From assembly GCA_001797905.1 (NCBI GenBank), contig MGQS01000084.1, positions 676-12,667 of the forward strand: a stretch of 11,992 nucleotides of DNA, given 5' to 3'. Position 1 is the first letter of the stretch. Each line of letters begins with the position of its first letter. The stretch comes from Deltaproteobacteria bacterium RBG_16_54_11. Lineage in GTDB: Bacteria > Desulfobacterota > B13-G15 > RBG-16-54-18. This document shows, piece after piece, positions 1-6,700 of the stretch. A program made the position numbers and the translations under genes. The notes beneath the pieces were generated by a model. It worked only from the letters and a program-made list of their open reading frames with translations, was not told the origin of the DNA and made no database searches.

Positions 1-690
1 CCTCGGGAAGGTAGAAGCAATCCGTCCGATCCTTGCCTCGAGATCGCCGCCTGTATCCATTTCCCCAATCCGCTCGATCTCCGCCGCCAGTGCGTCGTCC
101 ACCCCCTGCACCACCTGAACGATCTCCTCCAGAAAGACGGGGCGCTCTATGGCATCCCCTGTGATCCCCTTCTGCGTGGCCATCCCCACGGCCATGGCCT
201 GCGCCAAGGCCCCGGCGAGCCCCTGAGGATGTGTATGGGTGATCCGGGCGCAGAGCAGGGCGTTCTCTTTTAGCAACTCACCATCGTCATAAAAGAAGAA
301 GCCGACGGGAGCAATGCGCATGGCGCCCCCGTTTCCCCAGCTATCGGTACCCACCTGGTCCCAGGGAATTCCCTGCCGCAGCCGGTCCATGATCCCATAG
401 ATCCGGTGGCCATACCCCCGAAAGGGGTGAAAGTTCTCCAGAAACCGCCGGGCAATGAGGGCAGGGTCAAAACCAGGGTCTTCCTTGAGGGCTTCCATGA
501 TCCCGATCATCATCTCGGTATCATCGGTGTAGTTTCCCTCCCCTATCCTGTTCAGGATCCCGTGTCGGGCCCTGATCATCTGCCAGGGCCACCCCTCGAC
601 CTCCCTGCCCATGGCGTCTCCGACAAAGGTCCCCAGGGCCGAACCCTGAAACCGGTCGATGAGGACGGGTATAAGGCCACTTGAGAGCAC
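1..690 (-). CDS. ADP-ribosylglycohydrolase family protein (DraG/ARH-like), 3' end outside window
   Basis: The minus strand is open from the left window edge to at least 690, giving 230 codons of a truncated protein. From a GTG start it shows the family motifs in order: GDAMG (about residues 24-28), the metal-binding YTDDTEM (54-60), WGNGGAMRIAPVG (118-130) and THTHP further on. The family (DraG, ARH1/3-like) uses two Mg ions to remove ADP-ribose from proteins or small molecules; the natural substrate cannot be read here. The start is uncertain. GTG at 690 follows an AAAGGG stretch about nine bases upstream and sits just before the conserved LIDRFQGSALG segment. A GTG at 750 is also in frame but lies inside the C-tract repeat region. 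Family members usually run 270-330 residues, so the C-terminal part, including the second metal-binding motif, lies outside the window. Confidence 0.88.
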   Translation of the reverse strand, partial: MLSSGLIPVLIDRFQGSALGTFVGDAMGREVEGWPWQMIRARHGILNRIGEGNYTDDTEMMIGIMEALKEDPGFDPALIARRFLENFHPFRGYGHRIYGIMDRLRQGIPWDQVGTDSWGNGGAMRIAPVGFFFYDDGELLKENALLCARITHTHPQGLAGALAQAMAVGMATQKGITGDAIERPVFLEEIVQVVQGVDDALAAEIERIGEMDTGGDLEARIGRIASTFPR

Positions 691-714
691 CCTGATTTTC
701 CCTTTCTCTTCATC

Positions 715-823
715 AATTCCCCCCTCTATCCCCCCTGACCACAGGGTCACCTTCGGTTTTCTAAAGGGGGGCATGGGGGGATTCTAACCCCCCTTTGCTA
801 AAGGGGGGCATGGGGGGATTCTA
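715..823. repeat. C6/G6-tract repeat cluster, left side of the DUF559 gene
   Basis: This stretch holds several units of two six-base C or G tracts separated by a few bases. First comes CCCCCC-TCTAT-CCCCCC (719-735). Then two identical 26-bp direct copies, CTAAA-G6-CAT-G6-ATTCTA, at 761-786 and 798-823. The second copy supplies the last codons and stop of the DUF559 gene. An inverted partner lies at 1172-1193 on the other side of that gene. Short G-rich repeats of this look are often seen around DUF559 genes; that link is from general experience, not from a search. G-quadruplex formation on the G-rich strand is plausible. Confidence 0.8.
788..808. repeat. Perfect 9-bp stem, 3-nt loop hairpin
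   Basis: CCCCCCTTT (788-796), loop GCT (797-799) and AAAGGGGGG (800-808) form a perfect nine-base-pair hairpin. It covers the stop codon of the minus-strand DUF559 gene (800-798). It may halt transcription leaving that gene, but no T run follows on either strand, so a classical intrinsic terminator is not shown. Confidence 0.6.
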
Positions 824-1112
824 GATGTTTCCAAATTACTTCAAGAATCCCCTTGAGATTTTTAAAAACCTCTCTATCTGAAAATCGTAAGACCTTTAAT
901 CCTAAACCTGTCAAATAGGCATCTCTCTTTCTATCATGTTCTACCCCTTCATTACTATAATGTCCTCCCCCGTCAAGCTCAATAATGAACTTTACTTTTG
1001 GACAATAAAAATCAACAATGTAGTTGCCAATAATCTTCTGTCGATAAAACTGATAACCTTGCAGTTGTTTCCTCCTAATTTGTGACCAAAGCATTTGTTC
1101 TGCTTCGGTCAT
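798..1112 (-). CDS. DUF559 domain (Vsr-like endonuclease fold) protein
   Basis: A 104-residue protein with the DUF559 pattern: TEAEQMLWSQIRRKQL at the N-terminus, then VDFYC (D34), IELDG (E45, D47), H51, and LKVLRFSDREV. The fold is the PD-(D/E)XK/very-short-patch-repair nuclease type; the biological role of the family is not settled. The first ATG is at 1112 (GGAAG four bases upstream). However, the in-frame codons before it read PYNKRLKGYSRVLRKN, which is the usual family N-terminus, so the ancestral start lay upstream near 1160-1169. No ATG, GTG or TTG exists there (only ATT at 1166 and ATC at 1169, following a G6 tract). The last residues, SPHAPL and stop, are encoded by the flanking G6 repeat. 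The gene is AT-rich compared with its neighbours, which suggests transfer as a unit with its repeats. Confidence 0.85.
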   Translation of the reverse strand: MTEAEQMLWSQIRRKQLQGYQFYRQKIIGNYIVDFYCPKVKFIIELDGGGHYSNEGVEHDRKRDAYLTGLGLKVLRFSDREVFKNLKGILEVIWKHLESPHAPL

Positions 1113-1152
1113 ATTCTTCCTTAGTACTCTGGAATAGCCTTTTAATCGTTTA

Positions 1153-1404
1153 TTATATGGTAAAATGATTTAATCCCCCCTCCCCCCCTTTAAGTATAAG
1201 GGGGGAGTAGCTCGGCAACCTTTTTCTCGGCCCAAGATAGGGAGTGCCAATCTCTTCTTGAACAATGATGATGCGTTGTAGGGTGTCAACGATGCGGCAG
1301 TAGGTTTTGCTCTCCTCTAAGCTGAAACGGCTTCCCCCGCGATCCTTTGGTCTTCCAAATCTTCAACGGCAAACAACCTGAATCTCATTGTACAAAATAT
1401 TCAT
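1153..1404 (-). pseudogene. Possible decayed reading frame with in-frame TGA, running into the repeat
   Basis: On the minus strand an ATG at 1404 (AGGAG directly before it) opens a frame of 84 codons, broken by TGA at codon 14 (1365-1363) and ending at TAA 1155-1153. The middle part has a helix-like stretch, LEESKTYCRIVDTLQRIIIV, followed by a basic tail. The last codons (LKGGEGGLN) are encoded by the C-tract repeat at 1172-1193. I do not recognise the family. It may be the remnant of a gene truncated by the repeat/DUF559 unit, or a chance frame. The rest of the 375-base gap before 1489 shows nothing else I can name. Confidence 0.3.
1172..1206. repeat. C-tract repeat and hairpin, right side of the DUF559 gene
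   Basis: AAT-C6-T-C7-TTTAA (1172-1193) is an inverted counterpart of the CTAAA-G6-CAT-G6-ATT copies at 761 and 798, so the DUF559 gene sits between inverted repeats. CCCCCCTT (1183-1190) and AAGGGGGG (1198-1205) also form an 8-bp hairpin with a 7-base loop, mirroring the 788-808 hairpin. Confidence 0.75.
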
Positions 1405-1464
1405 CTCCTGTCAATTTGCCTTCGTGCCATCTACGTACCGCTGGCTTCACAGGGCCGAGAAGTC

Positions 1465-1483
1465 TATAATAGTTAATGGAAGG
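1465..1483 (+). promoter_or_regulatory. Possible -10 box and ribosome binding site of the release-factor-like gene
   Basis: A perfect TATAAT lies at 1465-1470 and GGAAGG at 1478-1483, five bases before the ATG at 1489. No good -35 hexamer is seen (TGGCTT at 1442-1447 is the nearest at 17-base spacing), and the leader would be only about 12 bases. The ribosome binding site is convincing; the promoter is tentative. Confidence 0.4.
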
Positions 1484-1488
1484 TCGCC

Positions 1489-1839
1489 ATGCATGGGAGA
1501 CTGAAAAGACCGTTTCTTGCCCCCGCAGAGATCAGGGTGGAAACCTATAAGGCCTCAGGCCCCGGCGGGCAGCATAGAAACAAGCGGGAGACGGCGGTGC
1601 GGATTCGCCACCTCCCCTCGGGTATCACCGCCCTCGGCACGGAACATAGGTCTCAGGCCAGAAACAAGGCATTGGCCCTCCGGCGCCTTGAGCTGAAATT
1701 GCGCGCCCTGGACAGCAAGAGGCGACCGCGCATCTCTACCTCCATCCCCCGGTCATATAAGGAAAATATACTGGCGGCTAAGCGCCACCGGGCACAGATA
1801 AAGAGATGGCGGAGAAAGGCAACCCCCTCGGAACTATAG
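1489..1839 (+). CDS. Small GGQ-domain peptide chain release factor-like protein
   Basis: A 116-residue protein built around the class-I release factor catalytic core: ASGPGGQHRNKRETAVRI (residues 22 to about 39, GGQ at 26-28), then HLPSGI and HRSQARNKALALRRL. The GGQ loop triggers peptidyl-tRNA hydrolysis in the ribosomal peptidyl-transferase centre. The stop-codon-reading domains of RF1/RF2 are absent. The C-terminal 45 residues are strongly basic (RRPR, AAKRHRAQIKRWRRK), as in ribosome-rescue hydrolases such as ArfB/YaeJ, whose tail senses an empty mRNA channel. The usual Val after GGQH is Arg here. I infer a stalled-ribosome rescue role; an orphan release-factor paralogue of other function is possible. 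The gene is convergent with the membrane-protein gene and overlaps it by six bases. Confidence 0.85.
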   Translation: MHGRLKRPFLAPAEIRVETYKASGPGGQHRNKRETAVRIRHLPSGITALGTEHRSQARNKALALRRLELKLRALDSKRRPRISTSIPRSYKENILAAKRHRAQIKRWRRKATPSEL

Positions 1840-2496
1840 GGCCTCATCCTCCTTCTCCTCCCCTTCCAGGGGGTCGAACTCCTCTGAAAGGCGGGAATCT
1901 TCCCGGTCGAAGTCGGCAAAAACGGCCTCCAAGGTAGGGTCCATTTGGTGAGCCGGGGTGCCGTATACCTCCTCCTTCTGTATGTGCAGCAGGGCGATCC
2001 CGACCACCACTAAAAGGTAGTGGGGCATATAGTGGAACAGGCCGATGAAAAAACCCGAGGGGAGCTCGCTGAGCAGCAGCCCGGCGATCCCCTCGCGCAG
2101 GGTGTTCAGGGCCAAGAGGATGCACCCGAGGATAAAGCCCCTCTTCATCCAGCGGTAGTTCTTCTCGAGAAGCTCTCTCTTCGACACATGGTACTCCTTA
2201 AACCTGTTCCAGCTCCGCGAGATGGTCTTGAGGACCTTTTTGTTCGCACCCTTTCGGGCTTGGATCTTACCCAGGGTGCCATACCTCTTTCCCCGAAAGA
2301 TCATATACCGCCGAACCAGGGCCTCTATCTCTATGCGTAATAATTCGTACCTCCTCTGCCCCTTGATGAGGAGATAGGCGAGAAGACCTAGAATGCCTAT
2401 GGATATCAGGGGGTCAAAGGGTCTCATACCCTGAATGCTGGGTGAAACCGGGGTCACAAAATCCACGATCATCTTCCAAAAAGTGCCATTGCTCAT
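1834..2496 (-). CDS. Uncharacterised membrane protein with three predicted helices
   Basis: 220 residues of a family I do not recognise. Hydrophobic segments lie at about 29-45 (PLISIGILGLLAYLLIK), 120-142 and 148-172. Between the first and second is a very basic, probably cytoplasmic stretch (46-119, rich in Arg/Lys, with KIQARKGANKKVLKTISRSW). The last 45 residues are acidic and soluble, ending EEKEDEAL. No signal peptide or catalytic motif is visible. A GGTGG ribosome binding site precedes the ATG, eight bases after the stop of the cyclophilin-like gene, so it is the third gene of the larB operon. Its stop shares the palindrome CTATAG (1834-1839) with the stop of the opposing release-factor-like gene. 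Confidence 0.75.
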   Translation of the reverse strand: MSNGTFWKMIVDFVTPVSPSIQGMRPFDPLISIGILGLLAYLLIKGQRRYELLRIEIEALVRRYMIFRGKRYGTLGKIQARKGANKKVLKTISRSWNRFKEYHVSKRELLEKNYRWMKRGFILGCILLALNTLREGIAGLLLSELPSGFFIGLFHYMPHYLLVVVGIALLHIQKEEVYGTPAHQMDPTLEAVFADFDREDSRLSEEFDPLEGEEKEDEAL

Positions 2497-2504
2497 GATG
2501 CCAC

Positions 2505-2882
2505 CTATCGCTCCTTGTCCAAACGCACCATAGTCCCCTCCGTCACCCCTTTGAAGATTTGCAAATCGCCCCTGATCTTGCCCACAAGGTTCACGGGGCT
2601 GGCCGGGCGGATCTCATCCCCTTGACTCGCCGGCGTAGGGCCAAAAAAGATACACAGGGCCCGCCCCTGTGGCCAATAACCCAGATCACCCCGCTCTACC
2701 ACTGCCCGGGCAGAATCATCAAGTTCGGCTTCCACCGGTATCGCAAAATAGATCTCTTCACCCCACAGGTTTCCCTCACCCTCTATGGGCAGCGCCTCCC
2801 AGATGAGCGCGGCCGTGGGGCTCTCATTCAACTCACCCCGGACAACGAAATCGCCGAAGCAAATCTTTATTATTCGATCCAT
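2505..2882 (-). CDS. Cyclophilin-like fold protein, TM1367/DUF369 family
   Basis: 125 residues matching the small cyclophilin-like beta-barrel family typified by Thermotoga TM1367 (COG2164). Seen are ESPTAALIWEALPIEGEGNLWGEEIYFAIP in the first half (about residues 20-49) and the hallmark GYWPQGRALCIFFGPTPAS with EIRPASPVNLVGKI in the second. The fold resembles peptidyl-prolyl isomerases, but the active-site residues of true cyclophilins are not evident, and the family's function is unknown. It begins 13 bases after the larB stop with no strong ribosome binding site, so translational coupling to larB is likely. Position between larB and a membrane protein hints at a small-molecule or metal-related role; that is inference. 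Confidence 0.85.
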   Translation of the reverse strand: MDRIIKICFGDFVVRGELNESPTAALIWEALPIEGEGNLWGEEIYFAIPVEAELDDSARAVVERGDLGYWPQGRALCIFFGPTPASQGDEIRPASPVNLVGKIRGDLQIFKGVTEGTMVRLDKER

Positions 2883-2895
2883 CTAGAGAACCGAC

Positions 2896-3642
2896 CTATC
2901 GGTTTATCAAGCTCGCTATATAGCCCGCGCCAAATCCATTATCGATGTTCACCACCGCTACATTGGAGGCACAGGAGTTGAGCATAGCCAGGAGGGGAGC
3001 CAACCCCCCGAATGAGGTCCCGTAACCGATACTGGTGGGGACGGCGATAACAGGCCTAGCCACCAGCCCTCCCACCACACTGGGCAAGGCCCCCTCCATC
3101 CCCGCCACGACGATCAAGACATTCGCCTCCATCAATTTCTCCTGATGGTTCAGGAGCCGGTGCACCCCCGAGACCCCGACATCGTAGAGGCTCTCCACCC
3201 TATTACCCATGATATGGGCGGTTACTGCCGCCTCTTCGGCGACCGGGATGTCCGAGGTCCCCGCTGCAATGACCAGTATAGTCCCCTTCCCCTCCACCGC
3301 TGCCTCACTCAACCGAAGGGTGATGGTTCTCGCCCGCTGGTTATAACTGGCTTGGGGAAACCGTTGTACAACGGCCTTCGCCTTCTCCTCTTCTATCCTC
3401 GTCACCAGGATGTCCTCATGCGCCGCCACCATGCTCTCCATGATCTTGATCACCTGCTCCACATCTTTTCCTTGACCGAAGATCACCTCGGGAAAACCCT
3501 TGCGCAGGGTGCGATGGTGGTCTATCATTGCCTCCCCGATATCTTCGAACGGGAGGGTTCTGAGCCTTTGCACGCCCTCCCGGACGGTGAGCTTACCTTT
3601 CTGAATAGAACGCAACAATTCTTCCAACTTTTTCTGATCCAT
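2896..3642 (-). CDS. larB: LarB, pyridinium-3,5-biscarboxylate mononucleotide synthase
   Basis: 248 residues of LarB, which carboxylates and hydrolyses nicotinate adenine dinucleotide in the first step of nickel-pincer nucleotide cofactor synthesis, used by lactate racemase LarA and relatives. Motifs from M1 (MDQKKLEELL): GFPEVIFGQGK (about 50-60), AAGTSDIPVAEEAAVTA (126-142, PurE/AIR-carboxylase-like), AGMEGALPSVVGGL (180-193), VPTSIGYG (201-208) and NSCASNVAVVNIDNGFGAG, with Cys224 matching the catalytic cysteine of the family. The frame is open to an ATG at 3705, but the ATG at 3642 is chosen: GGGAG lies four bases upstream, the family N-terminus starts here, and a promoter (3663-3692) lies inside the longer version. 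It is first gene of a three-gene operon. LarC, LarE and LarA are not in the window. Confidence 0.93.
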   Translation of the reverse strand: MDQKKLEELLRSIQKGKLTVREGVQRLRTLPFEDIGEAMIDHHRTLRKGFPEVIFGQGKDVEQVIKIMESMVAAHEDILVTRIEEEKAKAVVQRFPQASYNQRARTITLRLSEAAVEGKGTILVIAAGTSDIPVAEEAAVTAHIMGNRVESLYDVGVSGVHRLLNHQEKLMEANVLIVVAGMEGALPSVVGGLVARPVIAVPTSIGYGTSFGGLAPLLAMLNSCASNVAVVNIDNGFGAGYIASLINR

Positions 3643-3662
3643 TGCTCTCCCTGGGCACACAC

Positions 3663-3692
3663 ATTCTATGCCGCCCGTCATTGAGAAGTCAA
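3663..3692 (-). promoter_or_regulatory. Sigma-70 type promoter of the larB operon
   Basis: On the minus strand TTGACT (3692-3687), an 18-base spacer and TAGAAT (3668-3663) precede the larB start. Transcription would begin near 3656, leaving a short leader that holds GGGAG and the ATG at 3642. This supports the shorter start. Confidence 0.6.
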
Positions 3693-3710
3693 GCAGAAGG
3701 AACAAATCGA

Positions 3711-3764
3711 TTGCACAGCAGATATTAACATGCTATAAATACAAAGAGTAAAAATCTGGGGAGG
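3711..3764 (+). promoter_or_regulatory. Promoter and ribosome binding site of the 1009-residue protein gene
   Basis: TTGCAC (3711-3716), 17 bases, then TG-C-TATAAA (extended -10, hexamer 3734-3739). GGGGAGG (3758-3764) is spaced eight bases from TTG at 3773. The promoter is back-to-back with the larB promoter, the -35 boxes being under 20 bases apart, so one regulator could act on both. Confidence 0.55.
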
Positions 3765-3772
3765 ACAGGGAC

Positions 3773-6700
3773 TTGAGCGAAAGGGAGATGAAGTCCATAA
3801 CCTCTCGGCTAAAACTCCTCACTGAGATCTCACATTTCTGCCAACACCAGAAGATCGATCCCCAAATATATCTGCGTCTAAGGATAGAACGATTACCTTT
3901 CAAGCTCGGCGAGGGAAGGGAGAAGGTCCCCTTTCTCGTCGATCGAGAGGTGGCGGAGACCGTCTCCTCCTCTGTGCAGCATTTGGTGGATTTGCTCAAG
4001 AAGAGGAACGAAAGGGAGACAAGGACACCCCTTCACGCCTTCATGCCTTTATCTGCCCCCAAACGCCCAAAAGATATCATGGAACGGTACCTGTGCACGC
4101 GGGATCTGAGCGCACGGCCTTTGGAAAAACGGATTGCGGAAGATGCGATCTACCACAATCCCGACCTCGACGCCGGGATAGTAGAGGGATGGTTTCTGCA
4201 GTATAAAGATCCCGGCAGGCTGATCTGGGCAATCAAGAGGCTCTATCTGAAGGCGATAGAAGAAGAGATAAAAGAGGACAAACCGACCGATATCGCCTAC
4301 CTGATCCATCTCTGCCTGATTGCCTACCTCAGAAAGGTCAAGGAAACCCTCAAGAAGGTAACTATCAAGCGATTTTCTTATGAGAGATTGGAACAGGCCG
4401 TCGGGCAGATGCTCTATTCCTCATTAAAGGAGATTCAAACCGAGGTCTTCAGCGAGATGCGCTATAAGGACCTCACCGTAGATATCTCGAGGTTAGAACA
4501 GCTCATTAGAGGAAGCACCAACCCCCTCACCTTTATCGCCATAAAACCCAGCCTCTTCAAAAATGACCTCAACCCCTACCACCTCGATCAAGAGGGGTTC
4601 GACCTCATGCAGACTCTCGCGCACGCCATTGACATTGACTTCCAGAATATCGATGAAAGCCTTAAGGCCCTCCTCAACCGCGCCAAGAGGAATAAGCGGT
4701 TGAGAGAAAAACTCATTGAACTCTGGTCGATCAATAGGATTCGAACGGCTGTCTTCAACTACTTGAAAGAGTATGAAGACTACAACGGGGGCAAAGATCT
4801 CTGGCTTTTTCATCTCGTTCAAAGTAATAAAGCAATCCAGAGCATCCTTACCCGTGAGGACGCGGGAAGGAAGTTTGAAGACGATTTGAACAAACTCATC
4901 ACTGAAACCTCGCGCTCTCCGGACAAAGAAAAGGCGCAGCGGGTGATCGGTATCGAAAACGCCTTTAAGTCACAAAAAAGGGGGGGGGCGATGAAAAGGC
5001 TCTTCTTCAGCTCGAGGGAAGAAGAGCAACTCAGAGAAGTCATCGAGGGGTTCCTTCTTTACCAGCTCGACGAGTTATGGAGCGCGGTGATCGACGAGTC
5101 CCTGCAGTACCTGGATGACCGCAAGGCCTTGAAGAGCAGAGATGAGCTTGAGGACGAATACGAGGGGGGGCGCATCTACCGCCTCGCCACAGACACACGC
5201 CCCATCTTGCGTGATCTCACCATAAAGAAGGAAGGCCACCTTTTTATGGATCTGCGGGGATTCACCCGGAGGATGTGCATAGCCAAAGAGATCACCATGG
5301 CCGATTTTATGCTCAAGGACTTTTTTCTCCCTGTCCTCGACGTCGCCAAGAAATATTACACCGATCAAGGGGTTAAACTCAATAACCTCGTGGGGGATGC
5401 CTTTTCCTTCTCCGGAAGAATACATTCGCTCGTCTCTCTGTCGCAAGAATTGAGGGAGATCTTCGATAGATGCACCGAGCAAATACAGGAGCGTGAAGGG
5501 CTGGCCTGCGCGGGGGATGATGCGCTGGCCATCGGGGAACGGTACCGGCACGAGCGCAGAGCCATTCTCGAAGAGCGCAAGGGCATCGAAAAGAGTATCG
5601 AGGGGATCGAGCGCGAGCTGAAGTTCAAGGAATTTCTGAATCCCGCCCAAATGATCAAGGCCCAAGAAGAAGACTTTAACGCCCAGTTCGACCTCTACCA
5701 AGCGCAGATCAACAACCTGCCTCAACAGATTGAGCGCGAGGGGGACCTTGAAAAAAAGAAGAAACTCGTGGCCCTGCAAGAGAATTTGTTGATGCTGAAG
5801 GAAGGGATCGGAGAACAGCAAAGGGAGCTGGCGGAGAGCATCGGCTCCATCGGGCATGATGATCTCAATGATATATTTCGGCGCATCTGCGCAGAGGAAC
5901 GGGAAGAGCTGGAAAGGCTGAGACGACTGCTCAAGGAATCATACGACAGGGAATCGGAGCTGAACAGGGCTTATGAAATGGAGATGGCTGTTAAAAAAGA
6001 CACAGGGGTAGAATACGGCCTCTTTATATCGTACGGCGATGCCGCCGAGACCATCGCCTTCGAGGATCCCTTTTGGGGAAAGATGAGCGTTGCCATTGCA
6101 GAGAAGCTCAACGAGGCGGCCAGGGGGACGGGGAGAAATCCCGACATCAGAAGAAAATTGGATCTGCTCCTGAGAAATGCCCGTCGGGCCAGAGGAAACC
6201 CCGCTTTGACATATCCTTTCTCCGTATTCATCGACAAGAGCTATGGGTTGTCCCTCCGGTCGGACTTGAGCGCCATGGTAGAAAGGATTCTACAAAGCAG
6301 GGACGAAGAAACCGCGCGGGCCGTGATGAAAACCGCTTCCGCACTCTTCATGAGCGATATCGAAAAGGGGATGAGAGGTTCCGGTGATGATGGCTGGGAA
6401 ACCTTAACCTATTTCAACGACATCTATAACCTCGGAGAGGCGATGAGCGGGGAGGCCCTCCAGGCGTATCTGAGGGAGATAAGCCCTTATAGGCACCATT
6501 TTGATAAAATGGTGAAGGTCAACGACCTTCACACCGAGATCCAGCAACGCTTCTTTTTCCCCTCGCCGGAACTGAAATTCTTCATCTGCGTTGAACGGGC
6601 AAATGATCAGCTGCACTTTGACCTCTTGCGCCACGTCGGAGAATTGGTGTTCAGGGGATTTGAGCTCCATCAGGCAACCGCCGTCTACGAAATAGTCAGG

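Noticed and set aside
1152..1157. TATAAT on the minus strand as the promoter of the DUF559 gene
   Set aside because: No -35 hexamer fits (it would fall in the G tract), and these bases encode the conserved Tyr-Asn of the family N-terminus.
1363..1365. TGA as a selenocysteine codon
   Set aside because: Only a small TTTGG-AAGA-CCAAA hairpin follows, too close and too short for a bacterial SECIS element, and the frame has no known selenoprotein motif.
3145..3684. A 179-codon plus-strand open frame opposite larB
   Set aside because: LarB motifs and the promoter clearly define the minus-strand gene; the plus frame has no recognisable features.
3643..3705. A 21-residue N-terminal extension of LarB from ATG 3705
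   Set aside because: The extension contains the promoter -35 and -10 boxes and has no family similarity; the ATG at 3642 has a proper ribosome binding site.
5075..5857. A 260-codon open frame on the minus strand
   Set aside because: It is antisense to the cyclase-like and coiled-coil region of the 1009-residue protein and has low-complexity Leu/Phe-rich content typical of a shadow of charged helices.
6110..6124. Reading NEAAR (residues 780-784) of the cyclase-like protein as the catalytic Asn-x-x-x-Arg pair
   Set aside because: The wider pattern GK-VAIAEKL-NEAARGTG aligns better with G-VNxAxRL-xxAxxG, which puts NEAAR in the helix after the motif; kept as the main alternative to test.
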